NCBI GenBank assembly: GCA_045532865.1
Contig: JAZSGT010000062.1
Coordinates: 1-38,905, forward strand
Direction of reading: 5' to 3'
DNA: 38,905 bases
Source of the DNA: RGIG4140 sp045532865
GTDB lineage: Bacteria > Pseudomonadota > Alphaproteobacteria > CAAHEQ01 > UBA3637
This document shows, one piece after another, positions 23,104-31,835 of the stretch. A program made the translations under genes and the position numbers. Below the pieces are notes generated by a model. The model saw only the letters and a list, made by a program, of their open reading frames with translations. It ran no database searches and had not been told where the DNA came from. Numbering within the stretch: position 1 is the stretch's first letter; every line of letters starts with the position of its first letter.

Positions 23104-25497
23104 ATGATTCGTTTTTTACTTTGTATTCTTTTTTTCGTTTTTTTTGCATCAAGTACATCTCATGCAACTGAATTATCTACTTTATCTTATGAAAAAAAAG
23201 AAATAGATATTACACTTCTTTCAAAAGAAATTCAAAAAATAGAAAAAGAAATTACACAAAAATCTCCTTCAAAAAATGAATCTATTTTGATTGTAAAAAG
23301 GCTCAATGAATTCTATAATAACGCTCAAACAAAAAGAAATATAGAACAATCGAAACTAGAAGAACTACAAAAAAAGATAACAGCGCTTGGCACATTAGCC
23401 GAAGGCGACAAAGAATCAAAAGAAATTGCTAATCAACGTGCAGCATTTGTAAAAGAAATTGAAAACGTTAAAACTCAAATTTCAAAAACAGATTTAGCTC
23501 TCACACAAATTGACACATTAAATAATAAAGTGGCAAACTTAAGAGCAAAAGGATTGTTTGAAACTCTTATTGTTAAAAGAAACTCTATTTTAAACATCAA
23601 AGAATTTGGATTAACCCTTATAAGTTTTGCAACATTTCTGTACCATTTATTACAATACCCCATTAAATGGTACCAAGAACAACCTGTTGAGATTCAACAA
23701 CTCACTTTAAATAGATTGTTTTCATTATTTTTCTGGACAATTTCAGCCCTTGGTCTTGCCACACTTATCAATATATTTGTACGAAAAAAATTGGGCTATG
23801 ATCAACCAATTGAAAAACCAAATTATTCACAAAAAGTACAGGCTGGTTTTTTTATGATTCTTGCAAGAGCCATTATTCCTGCAGCCATTCCTGTTGCATT
23901 TTTAATTTGGCGTGATCTTAACCCTGATTTTTTAACAGGTCAATTTGGTATACTTGTTGATATTTTTGCTCATTATTTAATTTATCTTTTCTTATTCACC
24001 GGTATATCCAGTGTTTTATTTACCCCTCAAAAAACAGCATGGAGATTAATTGAAGTAAGTAATGAAAGAGCAAAAAAAATTTCTAAAACTCTTATTTACT
24101 CCATTGTTATTTTATGCTTCTTTTCATTTCTTCATGTTGCAGCCATCAAATTAGAAATAGGAGAAGAAACAGTATACGCTATCAAAATGATTAATAACTG
24201 TATCAAAGGTATCTGCATCATGTTTCTTGCCCATGGATTACTCTATAACAGCGCAACTTTAACAGATGAAGAACTCAACAGCACAGAAGAAGTTCAAGGT
24301 TTATCATTATCATCACGATTAAGTATTTTGGTTATTATTGCTTCTTCAATTATCTTAACCCTTTCTTTATTTGGATATGTAACGTTTGCAGAATATGTAT
24401 ACAACAGATTTTTTGTAAGCGTTGCTTTTATTGGATTAGGATATATCTTTCAAAAATTTATTTTTGTTTTATTTCATCAATTAATGAATAAAAAATTTTG
24501 GGGTAAAAACCTTAGATTAACCAAACAAAAAATTACACGCATAGAGTTTTTATTTAATCTGTTTACCATTCCAATTGTTGCTCTATTTACAATACTATGC
24601 ATTTTAGGTGTATGGGGTGTTTCAGTAGACATTATGATTCAAAATTTAAAAAAAGTTCTAACTGGATTTGATATCGGTGGCATGCATGTATCTCCTACAT
24701 CTATTTTTATGGGAATAGCAGCCTTTTTCATCACAAACACTATTTTTAAAACCACTAAAAATTCACTTGCTGAGGGTAAATTATCTCAAGCCTTTGATTT
24801 AGATGTCGGCGTGAAAACATCTATTGCTGCTCTCATTGGTTTTTTTGGAACAATTTTAGCATTTGTTGTAGCACTCAGCGTTATGGGTGGCAGTTTAAAA
24901 GGATTAGCAATTGCTGCTGGAGCTCTTTCCCTTGGTGCTGGTCTTGGATTACAAAACGTTGTAAACAATTTTGTTTCAGGTATTATTTTATTATTTGAAA
25001 GACCTTTTAAAATTGGAGATTGGATTTTAATTGACCAATATGAAGGAATTGTTAAACAAATTAATATGCGTTCCACACAAATTGAAACATTTAACAAATC
25101 AAATGTGATTATTCCAAATGCAACATTGCTCTCAAATAGTTTGATTAACATGACCTACAAAAACAAACAATCTCGTGTTGATTTGCATGTTGGTGTTGAT
25201 TATACCAGTGACATCAAATTGGTAACAGATACATTACTTGAATGTGTAAAAGAAACTAAGGGAATTCTACAAACACCTGCCCCTTATGTTGCCTTTATGG
25301 AATTGGCTGATAATAGCTTAAACTTTAGATTGAGTTTTTATATCTCTGATGTTGGAAACAGACTTTCAATGCAAACAACTGTTTATTCTCTTATTGTTGA
25401 AAAATTCAGAGAAAGAAATATCAACATTCCATTCCCTCAAAGAGTCATACATGTTCAAAAAGACGAAGATGTAAAAAATTTAAATTTTGTTGATTAA
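23104..25497 (+). CDS. Large MscS-family mechanosensitive channel
   Basis: A 797-aa inner-membrane protein. A Sec signal peptide (cleavage after SHA, about residue 21) leads into a predicted periplasmic coiled coil (about 30-150, rich in K, E and Q). Several membrane segments follow from about 165 to 560, then the MscS core. The core includes the pore-lining helix rich in G and A (AAGALSLGAGLGLQNVVNNF near 600-620) and the beta domain (FERPFKIGDWILIDQYEGIV). The long N-terminal extension resembles the MscK/YbdG/YjeP-type large channels. It should release solutes on hypo-osmotic shock. It is monocistronic, with a very strong terminator behind it. Confidence 0.92.
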   Translation: MIRFLLCILFFVFFASSTSHATELSTLSYEKKEIDITLLSKEIQKIEKEITQKSPSKNESILIVKRLNEFYNNAQTKRNIEQSKLEELQKKITALGTLAEGDKESKEIANQRAAFVKEIENVKTQISKTDLALTQIDTLNNKVANLRAKGLFETLIVKRNSILNIKEFGLTLISFATFLYHLLQYPIKWYQEQPVEIQQLTLNRLFSLFFWTISALGLATLINIFVRKKLGYDQPIEKPNYSQKVQAGFFMILARAIIPAAIPVAFLIWRDLNPDFLTGQFGILVDIFAHYLIYLFLFTGISSVLFTPQKTAWRLIEVSNERAKKISKTLIYSIVILCFFSFLHVAAIKLEIGEETVYAIKMINNCIKGICIMFLAHGLLYNSATLTDEELNSTEEVQGLSLSSRLSILVIIASSIILTLSLFGYVTFAEYVYNRFFVSVAFIGLGYIFQKFIFVLFHQLMNKKFWGKNLRLTKQKITRIEFLFNLFTIPIVALFTILCILGVWGVSVDIMIQNLKKVLTGFDIGGMHVSPTSIFMGIAAFFITNTIFKTTKNSLAEGKLSQAFDLDVGVKTSIAALIGFFGTILAFVVALSVMGGSLKGLAIAAGALSLGAGLGLQNVVNNFVSGIILLFERPFKIGDWILIDQYEGIVKQINMRSTQIETFNKSNVIIPNATLLSNSLINMTYKNKQSRVDLHVGVDYTSDIKLVTDTLLECVKETKGILQTPAPYVAFMELADNSLNFRLSFYISDVGNRLSMQTTVYSLIVEKFRERNINIPFPQRVIHVQKDEDVKNLNFVD

Positions 25498-25510
25498 GCT
25501 CATAAAAAAT

Positions 25511-25552
25511 AAACTTTCTCCCAAAATTATCACAATTTTGGGAGAAAGTTTT
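25511..25552. terminator. Very strong terminator after the MscS-family gene
   Basis: A perfect 18-bp stem (25511-25528 with 25534-25551) around loop atcac, ending in TTTT. Confidence 0.93.
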
Positions 25553-25565
25553 AAACAAAAACAGC

Positions 25566-25593
25566 TTGATTTTTTATTATTATTTTGTATAAT
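25566..25593 (+). promoter_or_regulatory. Promoter of the structured RNA and lipoprotein gene
   Basis: TTGATT at 25566-25571, a 16-bp spacer and a consensus TATAAT at 25588-25593. Expected start is at about 25600, exactly where the structured segment begins. Confidence 0.72.
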
Positions 25594-25600
25594 TTTGATT

Positions 25601-25786
25601 AGCAAGTCTGATGAACTTGCTTAGGTGTGAGAACCTAATATCCACAAGCGTCTATGCGAAAGACGACATTTTCGCCTGCCAGTTTTTGACTGGAAGGCGA
25701 TAAAATACGCTGTATTCAGTCAATATATCGCACAATAACTTGTGGTATTGTTCTCAACTTCCAGTCGCCTCTCATCAGGGCGACAT
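25601..25786 (+). ncRNA. Candidate structured leader RNA or small RNA
   Basis: Hairpins visible by hand: A, 25601-25607 with 25615-25621; B, 25621-25626 with 25633-25638; C, 25649-25653 with 25661-25665; D, 25672-25683 with 25689-25700 (one internal mismatch); F, 25764-25769 with 25779-25784. A long-range helix joins 25629-25648 with 25739-25755 (6 + 4 + 7 bp) and excludes hairpin B. A perfect 9-bp pairing of 25688-25696 with 25758-25766 excludes D and F. The element starts at a consensus promoter and ends 20-25 nt before the lipoprotein ATG. It could be a cis-regulatory leader or a separate RNA. It matches no RNA family I can name. Confidence 0.5.
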
Positions 25787-25807
25787 TTTGACTAGAGAAT
25801 AATTATC

Positions 25808-26494
25808 ATGAAAAAAATACTTATTTGTTTATCAATGCTTTTTTTAACCGGTTGTGTACAAGTCCATTCTTGGAAATATACAGCCGAACAAAGAAGTTAT
25901 GAAGAACCAAAATCAAACTTAACTGTTGTCATTCCTCCCATGAGAGATACCAGAAAAAACACAAATGGCGCCAAAGCTAGTTCAATGTTAGCATTAATAC
26001 CACTGGTGCCTTATAGCAAAGCTTCCGTTTTCAACGCTCCAGAAGGAAACCCTTTCATTTTAAACAATTTAAAAGTTTCCGAAGACCTTGCAAAAACAAC
26101 TGCTGAAGAACTACGAGCAGCCTCTATTTTTAAAAATAGCCACTTTGATTTTGATACAAAACCAAGTGATTTAATTTTAGAATCAACAATTAGCAAATTC
26201 AGAGTTAAAAAATATTGGACTTTTTATGGATTATCGTTTTATGGAGCACTTCTCTATTATTTAGGCCTTCCAGTTGGTTCAAGTCATAACGATATCGCAA
26301 TTAAATATGAATTAAAAGATCAAAAAGGAAATATTTATTTTTCAAAATATTACACAGCTCATAAAAAAGCTTACAACGGGTTGTATTATAATTTAGATGT
26401 TGCTGGTGATTTTGAACCTTTAATGAAAGACATTAATTTAAAATTAATTAGCGACTTAACTGAAGTAGCAAAAGATATTAAATTAAAAAAATAA
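25808..26494 (+). CDS. Uncharacterised lipoprotein
   Basis: A 228-aa protein with a lipoprotein signal peptide: MKKILICLSMLFLTGC, with the lipobox LTGC placing the acylated Cys at residue 16. The mature part starts with a polar segment, then a beta-rich region (NLTVVIPPMRDTR) and a short hydrophobic patch near 141-158 (TFYGLSFYGALLYYLGLP). I do not recognise a family. The residue after Cys is Val, not Asp, so outer-membrane location is likely. The ribosome site is weak (AGAGAAT), and the structured RNA sits just upstream, which suggests translational control. Confidence 0.75.
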   Translation: MKKILICLSMLFLTGCVQVHSWKYTAEQRSYEEPKSNLTVVIPPMRDTRKNTNGAKASSMLALIPLVPYSKASVFNAPEGNPFILNNLKVSEDLAKTTAEELRAASIFKNSHFDFDTKPSDLILESTISKFRVKKYWTFYGLSFYGALLYYLGLPVGSSHNDIAIKYELKDQKGNIYFSKYYTAHKKAYNGLYYNLDVAGDFEPLMKDINLKLISDLTEVAKDIKLKK

Positions 26495-26496
26495 CA

Positions 26497-26527
26497 TTAA
26501 AAGCCCTCAAAAACAGAGGGCTTTTAA
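26497..26527. terminator. Bidirectional terminator between lipoprotein and pqiC-like genes
   Basis: A perfect 12-bp stem (26497-26508 with 26516-26527) around aaaaaca, between convergent genes. Confidence 0.93.
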
Positions 26528-26554
26528 TCTCAGATTAACTTTCAACAAAGTATG

Positions 26555-27127
26555 TTATTTAATCCTCAAAGCAATTGTTTTTGCCAAATCAGACATCATC
26601 TTGCTTTGTGAACTCACATAATTTTGATAAGAATCTTCCATTTTCGTTTCAAATCTCGATTTTTCTCTCAAAATGGTTTTGCCATTTTTATTTTTCAGAG
26701 TCCACCAAACATCTAAAACAGCCATACCATCAAATACACCAATGAAATGGTTGACCTCTACATTCAATCGGTAATTATACCCTGATGTATTTGTTGTGTA
26801 TAACTCTGGTTTAATATAAGCATTTGGCAAATATATCTGCAAATTATCAACCAGTGTTTGTCTTAAAACATCAGGAAGAGGTTCACCCCATCGATTAAAT
26901 TCTGAAATTATAATTTCTGGTGAATCTTTTTCTTTCAAAACAATTTGTGGTTTATAAATCAAATCTGGAATTACTACTGGCTCCACTAAAATAGATGTTT
27001 TATTAAGAGAAATAATCTCAGTTGTTGTTGCACTTTCTAACAAAAAAAATTTAGAATCTGGACTTCTACCTGAAAAACATCCTGTTAATAAAATTGCCCC
27101 AGTACAAAGTAAAATAAATTTTCTCAT
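26555..27127 (-). CDS. PqiC-like ABC-transport auxiliary lipoprotein
   Basis: A 190-aa lipoprotein (MRKFILLCTGAILLTGC, lipobox Cys at 17) of the PqiC/YmbA family, which accompanies MCE transport systems at the outer membrane. Typical features are an early FFLLES-type strand, a mid RWGEPLPDVLRQTLVDNLQ region near 80-98, and a late strand ending in a helix (SKMMSDLAKTIALRIK). Its start overlaps the MlaD stop by one base. It is the last of four genes in the second Mla-type operon. It probably receives or delivers lipid at the outer-membrane end of the system. Confidence 0.85.
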   Translation of the reverse strand: MRKFILLCTGAILLTGCFSGRSPDSKFFLLESATTTEIISLNKTSILVEPVVIPDLIYKPQIVLKEKDSPEIIISEFNRWGEPLPDVLRQTLVDNLQIYLPNAYIKPELYTTNTSGYNYRLNVEVNHFIGVFDGMAVLDVWWTLKNKNGKTILREKSRFETKMEDSYQNYVSSQSKMMSDLAKTIALRIK

Positions 27128-27942
27128 TACTTTTCCTTTCCTTTTAAAATAGCTTCAGGATGACGTTCTAAATAATCAGTCAAATTTTTAATAGAACGCG
27201 AAGCAGCAGAAATATCTGACAATGTTGTATTCATATTATTCAGTGTTTTATTTGTTTTAAGAACTGTCTCTTTGGCTGGTCCAGTTAATTGATTAATTTG
27301 ATTGGTTAACTTATTCATATTTGACAACAATTCAGTAAATTGAGGCAGTATGATGGGCAAATTTTCTTCTAACGTTCCTAAAACTCTATCAGCACGATCT
27401 ACCATATCTTTTAATGGTAATCGTTGAATACCTTGGGAAAGTTCCTTAATAGTTGAAAGCATTGTTGGAATTTCAAGCACGTCTGTTTGTGATTTTCTTT
27501 TTAGGATAATAGGCGAATCAGGTTGAAAAACAAGCTCTATCATAAGTTGTCCGGTTAAATAACTTTGAGTAGCAAGACGAGCTCTTAATCCATGCTGAAT
27601 TAACTCATTCAATTTCGCACGCTTATCAGCCATATTTAAAAAAGAAGAATCGTTCACATCTCGCATTTTTTGGAATTTCACATAGACAGGAATACTAAAA
27701 TCAAAAGTTTTCCCTGTTGTTACCAATTCAATTTGAACAACCTTACCAACCTCAACCCCTTCTAATACAACGGGAGAACCAACAGACAGTCCTTTTACAG
27801 ATTCTTGAAAATACATAACAACAATATTCTGATGAGATGAGGTTATACGCTCAAACATAAATTTCCCAACAATACCTAGCAGGCAAGCAAACCCCACCAA
27901 AACAAACAAACCAACCATTTTGACATTTGTTTTTTTAGACAT
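27127..27942 (-). CDS. mlaD: MlaD-type MCE-domain protein
   Basis: A 271-aa protein: one N-terminal membrane helix (about 9-29, VGLFVLVGFACLLGIVGKFMF), then a single MCE domain (about 38-115, with VKGLSVGSPVVLEGVEVGKV), then an amphipathic helical region rich in N, L and T (about 170-260). It forms the periplasmic hexamer that carries lipid between membranes. It overlaps the ATPase gene by 8 nt and the lipoprotein gene by 1 nt, so all are one operon. Confidence 0.93.
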   Translation of the reverse strand: MSKKTNVKMVGLFVLVGFACLLGIVGKFMFERITSSHQNIVVMYFQESVKGLSVGSPVVLEGVEVGKVVQIELVTTGKTFDFSIPVYVKFQKMRDVNDSSFLNMADKRAKLNELIQHGLRARLATQSYLTGQLMIELVFQPDSPIILKRKSQTDVLEIPTMLSTIKELSQGIQRLPLKDMVDRADRVLGTLEENLPIILPQFTELLSNMNKLTNQINQLTGPAKETVLKTNKTLNNMNTTLSDISAASRSIKNLTDYLERHPEAILKGKEK

Positions 27943-28717
27943 ATTCCGTTTTTCCTCTCGTTAAAAAATTATAAACAGCATCATTTGGAGGATTTTTCAA
28001 AAGCTCTTTTGGATTTCCTTGAGCAATAACTTTTTTTGTTTCAGCATCTAAGAAAATCGAATTTGTTCCAATTGCAAAAATAGAACTTAATTCATGCGTT
28101 ACAATAACCATTGTCGTCCCCAAACTTTGATTGATATTCAAAATCAAATCATCCAAAAGCTTTGAACTAATTGGATCTAATCCAGCAGATGGCTCATCAA
28201 AATATAAAATATCTGGGTCCAGTGCCAATGCGCGTGCTAAACCAGCCCGTTTTTTCATTCCACCACTAATCTGTGATGGATAAAAATCTTCAAAGCCTGC
28301 CAAACCAACTAACGCTAATTTTAAAGAGGCAATTTCTTTTCTTGTTTGAAGTGAATAGGAAGTATATTGTTCAAGTGGAAGCATAATATTTTCAGCCAAT
28401 GTCATTGAGCTAAACAAACCACCACTTTGATACAAAATACCACACTTTTTCATCACCTCTTTTTGCAACTTCATTGAAGCAGAAGTAAAATTTTTTCCAT
28501 CAATATAAACAGAACCTTTAAGAGGAGGCATCAAACCTGTCAACACTCTTAAAAGTGAACTTTTTCCACAGCCACTGCCCCCCATAATAATAAAAATATC
28601 TTTGGGATTTACCTCAAAAGACATATCTTTTTGCAAAATAAAATCCCCATATCCCATGGTTAAATTCTTAACTTGGATTTTAGAGGTCGTAGTTACTTCT
28701 TTCACAGATGTTTTCAT
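27935..28717 (-). CDS. mlaF: Mla-type ABC ATPase (copy 2)
   Basis: A 260-aa ATPase of the same family as the gene at 15510. Walker A is GGSGCGKSSLL near 46, the signature is ISGGMKKRAGLARA near 149, and Walker B is ILYFDEPSAGLDP near 169. It is paired with the STAS-MlaE permease (4-nt ATGA overlap) and the MCE protein. The N-terminal 15 residues are polar and may be unstructured. Both copies have the SGGMKKR signature typical of MlaF-like proteins. Confidence 0.93.
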   Translation of the reverse strand: MKTSVKEVTTTSKIQVKNLTMGYGDFILQKDMSFEVNPKDIFIIMGGSGCGKSSLLRVLTGLMPPLKGSVYIDGKNFTSASMKLQKEVMKKCGILYQSGGLFSSMTLAENIMLPLEQYTSYSLQTRKEIASLKLALVGLAGFEDFYPSQISGGMKKRAGLARALALDPDILYFDEPSAGLDPISSKLLDDLILNINQSLGTTMVIVTHELSSIFAIGTNSIFLDAETKKVIAQGNPKELLKNPPNDAVYNFLTRGKTEYV

Positions 28718-29844
28718 ATGTTTAATACCTCACACATCCAAGTAATAATTCCCGTCAAAACAATCATCCACACAATAGATGATACAACAGCTTTTGTTGT
28801 GGCTTTACCAACACTATCAGCATTTCGACCACAAAAAATACCATAATAACAACCACAAATGGAAATAATAATTCCAAATACAACCCCGTGAAAAATACCC
28901 ACAAGAAAATTGGTTAATCCAAATGCACTCCAAGCGTATTTCCAATATTCCTCTGGTGAAATTTCCAACAAAAATGTGCCAACAAATGCGCCACCAGCCA
29001 TTCCCATAAAATCAGCAATCATAACCAAAATTGGCATTGAAATTAAGAGTGAAAAAATTCTAGGAAGAACCAAAAAATCCACAGAAGGAATACCCATTGT
29101 TTTTAAAGCATCCAATTCTTCATTCACCTGCATTGTTCCAATGGTAGCAGCGTAAGAGGCCCCTGTTCTACCAGCCATAATAACACCAACCATAATTGCA
29201 CCCATAATTCGAATCATTCCAATTGTTACTAAACTTGCTACATAAATTTGAGCCCCAAATGTTTTGAGCTGAATTGATCCAACAAAAGCTAAAATCACAC
29301 CAACCATAAAACTAATTAAAGAAACAATTAACAAAGCTTTTGGACCACATTCATCTAATGCAGAAATAAAATCCACACCCCTTATAACAGCCCGTCCTCT
29401 AAAAAAATTACCCATTGAACGACAAATAGAACCACAAAATGCAATCCCTTTTGCAAAAATTTGATAAAAAGAGAGAGCTTTTTCACCAATATCCTCCAAA
29501 AATCCTCGTTTTGATGCTTGTTCTTTTTCTGGTTTTCTGTCCACTGCCAAAGCCAAATCAAATAAACTTTTTAGACTTATTGGTAATTTTTCATAGGAGA
29601 TAATCAATCCGTTTTCTTGTGAAAATTTAATAACTTTATATAAATAAGCAGCAAAGGCACTATCCCAAGAGATTAATCCCTCTCCATTAAAAACAATTTT
29701 TTTTGCTGTTGTTTTTTGAATAAAAAGAAAAAAATCTTTTTTTTCTTTACACTCATCAAAAAACTCAAAACTACCAGAAAGGCAAAGTGTTAAAACACCA
29801 TCCTTTTCATAATAATTAAACAAATCTGAAATATCTTTATTCAT
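28714..29844 (-). CDS. mlaE: STAS-MlaE fusion permease
   Basis: A 376-aa protein. Residues about 10-100 resemble a STAS domain (VLTLCLSGSFEFF, then AKKIVFNGEGLISWDSAFAAY), here fused to the permease instead of a separate MlaB. The permease part starts at about 130 and carries the MlaE signatures RIMGAIMVGVIMAGRTGAS near 212-230 and AATIGTMQVNEELDALKTMG near 232-251. Compared with the short mlaE at 16310 this copy includes its own STAS regulator. It is the first gene of a four-gene operon. Confidence 0.92.
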   Translation of the reverse strand: MNKDISDLFNYYEKDGVLTLCLSGSFEFFDECKEKKDFFLFIQKTTAKKIVFNGEGLISWDSAFAAYLYKVIKFSQENGLIISYEKLPISLKSLFDLALAVDRKPEKEQASKRGFLEDIGEKALSFYQIFAKGIAFCGSICRSMGNFFRGRAVIRGVDFISALDECGPKALLIVSLISFMVGVILAFVGSIQLKTFGAQIYVASLVTIGMIRIMGAIMVGVIMAGRTGASYAATIGTMQVNEELDALKTMGIPSVDFLVLPRIFSLLISMPILVMIADFMGMAGGAFVGTFLLEISPEEYWKYAWSAFGLTNFLVGIFHGVVFGIIISICGCYYGIFCGRNADSVGKATTKAVVSSIVWMIVLTGIITWMCEVLNI

Positions 29845-29899
29845 GTGTATAAATTAATACAAAACAAACACTATCTCAAGCATTTTTAAATCTAAAATA

Positions 29900-31036
29900 T
29901 TATTTAGAAAAAGATTTTTCTTCAGAATCATAAAACAAAATCGTCTTCAATGCTTTTAATTTTTCCAACTCCATATTTGTTAATGGTGTTTTAGCTTTAT
30001 TTTTATATGAAAAACCTAAAATAGGTTCCCCTTTTTCAAAAACAACTTCTAAAACTAAATTCCCATCTCTAGAATAACTTTTTGTTACACCATGAAATTG
30101 ATTATCTGAAAAAGAGACTGTTTTTGCAATTTTACCATCTTCGTAATAAACCCTAGCCTCTCCATTTTTTTTGTTGTCAGTATAAAAAATTTCACTATGT
30201 ACTTGGCCTGTTTTATAATATTCTTTTGAAACACCTTCTAATCGACCATTTTTATATGTCATTTCAAAAAGAATCGCGCCTGTTTTATCAAAAACTTTTG
30301 AAACACCATCTCTTTCATTATTTTTAAAAAGGTACAATGCTATTTTGTTTCCTTCAATATCAAACTCTGATCCTTCTCCTTCTAATATACCATTTTTATA
30401 AGGAAATTCGGCTTGTTTTTGTTTATTGTCATAAAACATATAAACCATACCATCAACAACATCATTTTTAAAAGGGATTTGCATTTTCAAAATACCCGTT
30501 TTGGAATAAACGCTTCGAATCCCATCTAATCTATCATTTTTATAAAAAGAAGATTCTTTTAATTGGCCATTGTCATAATAAATTTTGTCAAGCCCATTTT
30601 GCATACCTTTATCATAAGCTGTTTCTTGTTTTACAATCCCTGTTGGATAATACTCTTTAACAATACCTGTCAACAAATCATCTTCGTAATGTTCTTCATA
30701 TTTCACTTGGCCTGTTTCATAATATTCTTGCAATAGCCCTTCTGTTTTATCATTCATACGGGAATATGCCATCATCAAATTTCCATTTGAATAATATTGT
30801 TTAAACATACCATGTATTTGATCTTCTAAGTATGAGATTTCCATTCGAAGCTGGCCATTATCATAATAATATTTAGCTAAGCCATTTTTTTTATCATTCA
30901 AATATGTAATTTCTGATTGTAATTTACCATTCGCAAAATAAGTATGCTTTATATGTTTCTTTTCAACCAAAAAATATGCACTACAAATAAAAACACAAAC
31001 ACAAAAAACAAAAAAAAGAATTATTTTTTTTACCAT
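29900..31036 (-). CDS. YwqK/MORN-type repeat protein with N-terminal membrane anchor
   Basis: A 378-aa protein from the ATG at 31036, with GAGG upstream. A start at 31090 adds 18 residues without a ribosome site. A hydrophobic segment (about 3-25) is followed by about 12-13 repeats of about 23-24 residues with the consensus G-x-x-K-x-Y-Y-x-x-G-x-x-x-x-E-x-x-Y-x-x-x-x-x-x. Examples are GLAKYYYDNGQLRMEISY and GVSKEYYKTGQVHSEIFY. The YwqK family is called an antitoxin by association, but repeats like these are also found in envelope scaffolds. With a signal anchor the repeat domain should lie in the periplasm. It is monocistronic. Confidence 0.82.
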   Translation of the reverse strand: MVKKIILFFVFCVCVFICSAYFLVEKKHIKHTYFANGKLQSEITYLNDKKNGLAKYYYDNGQLRMEISYLEDQIHGMFKQYYSNGNLMMAYSRMNDKTEGLLQEYYETGQVKYEEHYEDDLLTGIVKEYYPTGIVKQETAYDKGMQNGLDKIYYDNGQLKESSFYKNDRLDGIRSVYSKTGILKMQIPFKNDVVDGMVYMFYDNKQKQAEFPYKNGILEGEGSEFDIEGNKIALYLFKNNERDGVSKVFDKTGAILFEMTYKNGRLEGVSKEYYKTGQVHSEIFYTDNKKNGEARVYYEDGKIAKTVSFSDNQFHGVTKSYSRDGNLVLEVVFEKGEPILGFSYKNKAKTPLTNMELEKLKALKTILFYDSEEKSFSK

Positions 31037-31193
31037 AGAAACCTCATAAAAATTTCTTTTAGTATAAAAAAAAGTCACAAAAATTGTCAACCCAATATCA
31101 AATTTTAACTAATTTAAAGATTTTAACTTGCTTTTAAATATATATGTATGTTATGGTCCAAAAGGGTTATACATAAAAAATAGGTATCAAAAA

Positions 31194-31775
31194 ATGAATA
31201 AAAAACTAAAACTTTTTCTTATCACAGTCACAATTATAACCATTATTGGATTCGCAAGTTTTTATTTTTCAAATAAAAAAGAAATTTCAAGCCCAAATAC
31301 AAAAACTGTTAATACGCAAAGTGCCAAAGATTTACAACTTCGTATTTTATCAGGAATGGTTTATCGCCATTTAGCAGGATACGATTTGGTTTGTAAAGAA
31401 GCTGGTTATCCATTAAAAAAATACCCAGAATATTTTGCACAAAAATACAAAACTTCTATTCAAAAAATAAATAATGCATGGGAAGCAAACGGAAAAAATC
31501 TTGAAGATGTATTAATCCATTTTGATAAAAAAATATATCCCACAATTGCTCACGATATAAAAAAAGAACTAATCGATATTGAAAGATTAACAGCAAAATA
31601 TATTTTAGCGCATCAACAAAAAGTCTCTGTTGAAGAAATTAATTGGACCGACGAGCTTGAAAAAAAATTAAACCTAAAAGATGCCTGTTTATTATTAGAT
31701 GATGAAGCAGCATTCTTTTTAGATCAATCGTCATTTGATAAAGAATTTAATGACAGGATCAAAGAACTTGATTAA
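31194..31775 (+). CDS. Uncharacterised single-pass membrane protein
   Basis: A 193-aa protein from the ATG at 31194; a start at 31128 would add 22 residues ahead of the membrane segment. One N-terminal membrane helix (KLFLITVTIITIIGFASFYF, about 5-24) is followed by a mostly helical periplasmic domain with a Cys in LVCKEAGYP and a second Cys near the end (DACLLL). It is divergent from the YwqK-type gene and precedes dnaA by 269 bp. I recognise no family. Confidence 0.6.
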   Translation: MNKKLKLFLITVTIITIIGFASFYFSNKKEISSPNTKTVNTQSAKDLQLRILSGMVYRHLAGYDLVCKEAGYPLKKYPEYFAQKYKTSIQKINNAWEANGKNLEDVLIHFDKKIYPTIAHDIKKELIDIERLTAKYILAHQQKVSVEEINWTDELEKKLNLKDACLLLDDEAAFFLDQSSFDKEFNDRIKELD

Positions 31776-31784
31776 TATTTTTAA

Positions 31785-31835
31785 GAATCAGTATTGACTC
31801 GAGTCGGATAAAAATATATACATATGCAACGAGTC
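31785..31835 (+). promoter_or_regulatory. dnaA promoter with four GANTC sites
   Basis: TTGACT at 31794-31799, a 17-bp spacer and TATACA at 31817-31822. GANTC sites, the CcrM methylation target of alphaproteobacteria, lie at 31785-31789 (GAATC), 31796-31800 (GACTC), 31801-31805 (GAGTC) and 31831-31835 (GAGTC). The middle two form the palindrome GACTCGAGTC across the -35 box. Expected start is about 31829, leaving a leader of about 215 nt before the dnaA ATG. Confidence 0.6.

Larger units (their letters stand above)
25498..25807. other. 310-bp region without protein gene: terminator, promoter and structured RNA
   Basis: No protein-coding frame stands out. In order it holds the MscS-gene terminator (25511-25552), a promoter (25566-25593) and a highly structured segment (25601-25786) that ends shortly before the lipoprotein start at 25808. 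Confidence 0.7.

Noticed and set aside
25608..25664. Hammerhead ribozyme (CTGATGA at 25608-25614, GAAA at 25658-25661)
   Set aside because: The bases between the two core motifs do not form a stem II adjacent to both, and CTGATGA is the loop of a perfect local hairpin.
31796..31805. Classical repressor operator from the palindrome GACTCGAGTC
   Set aside because: It is fully explained by two adjoining GANTC sites, with two further GANTC sites nearby, so the methylation reading is preferred.
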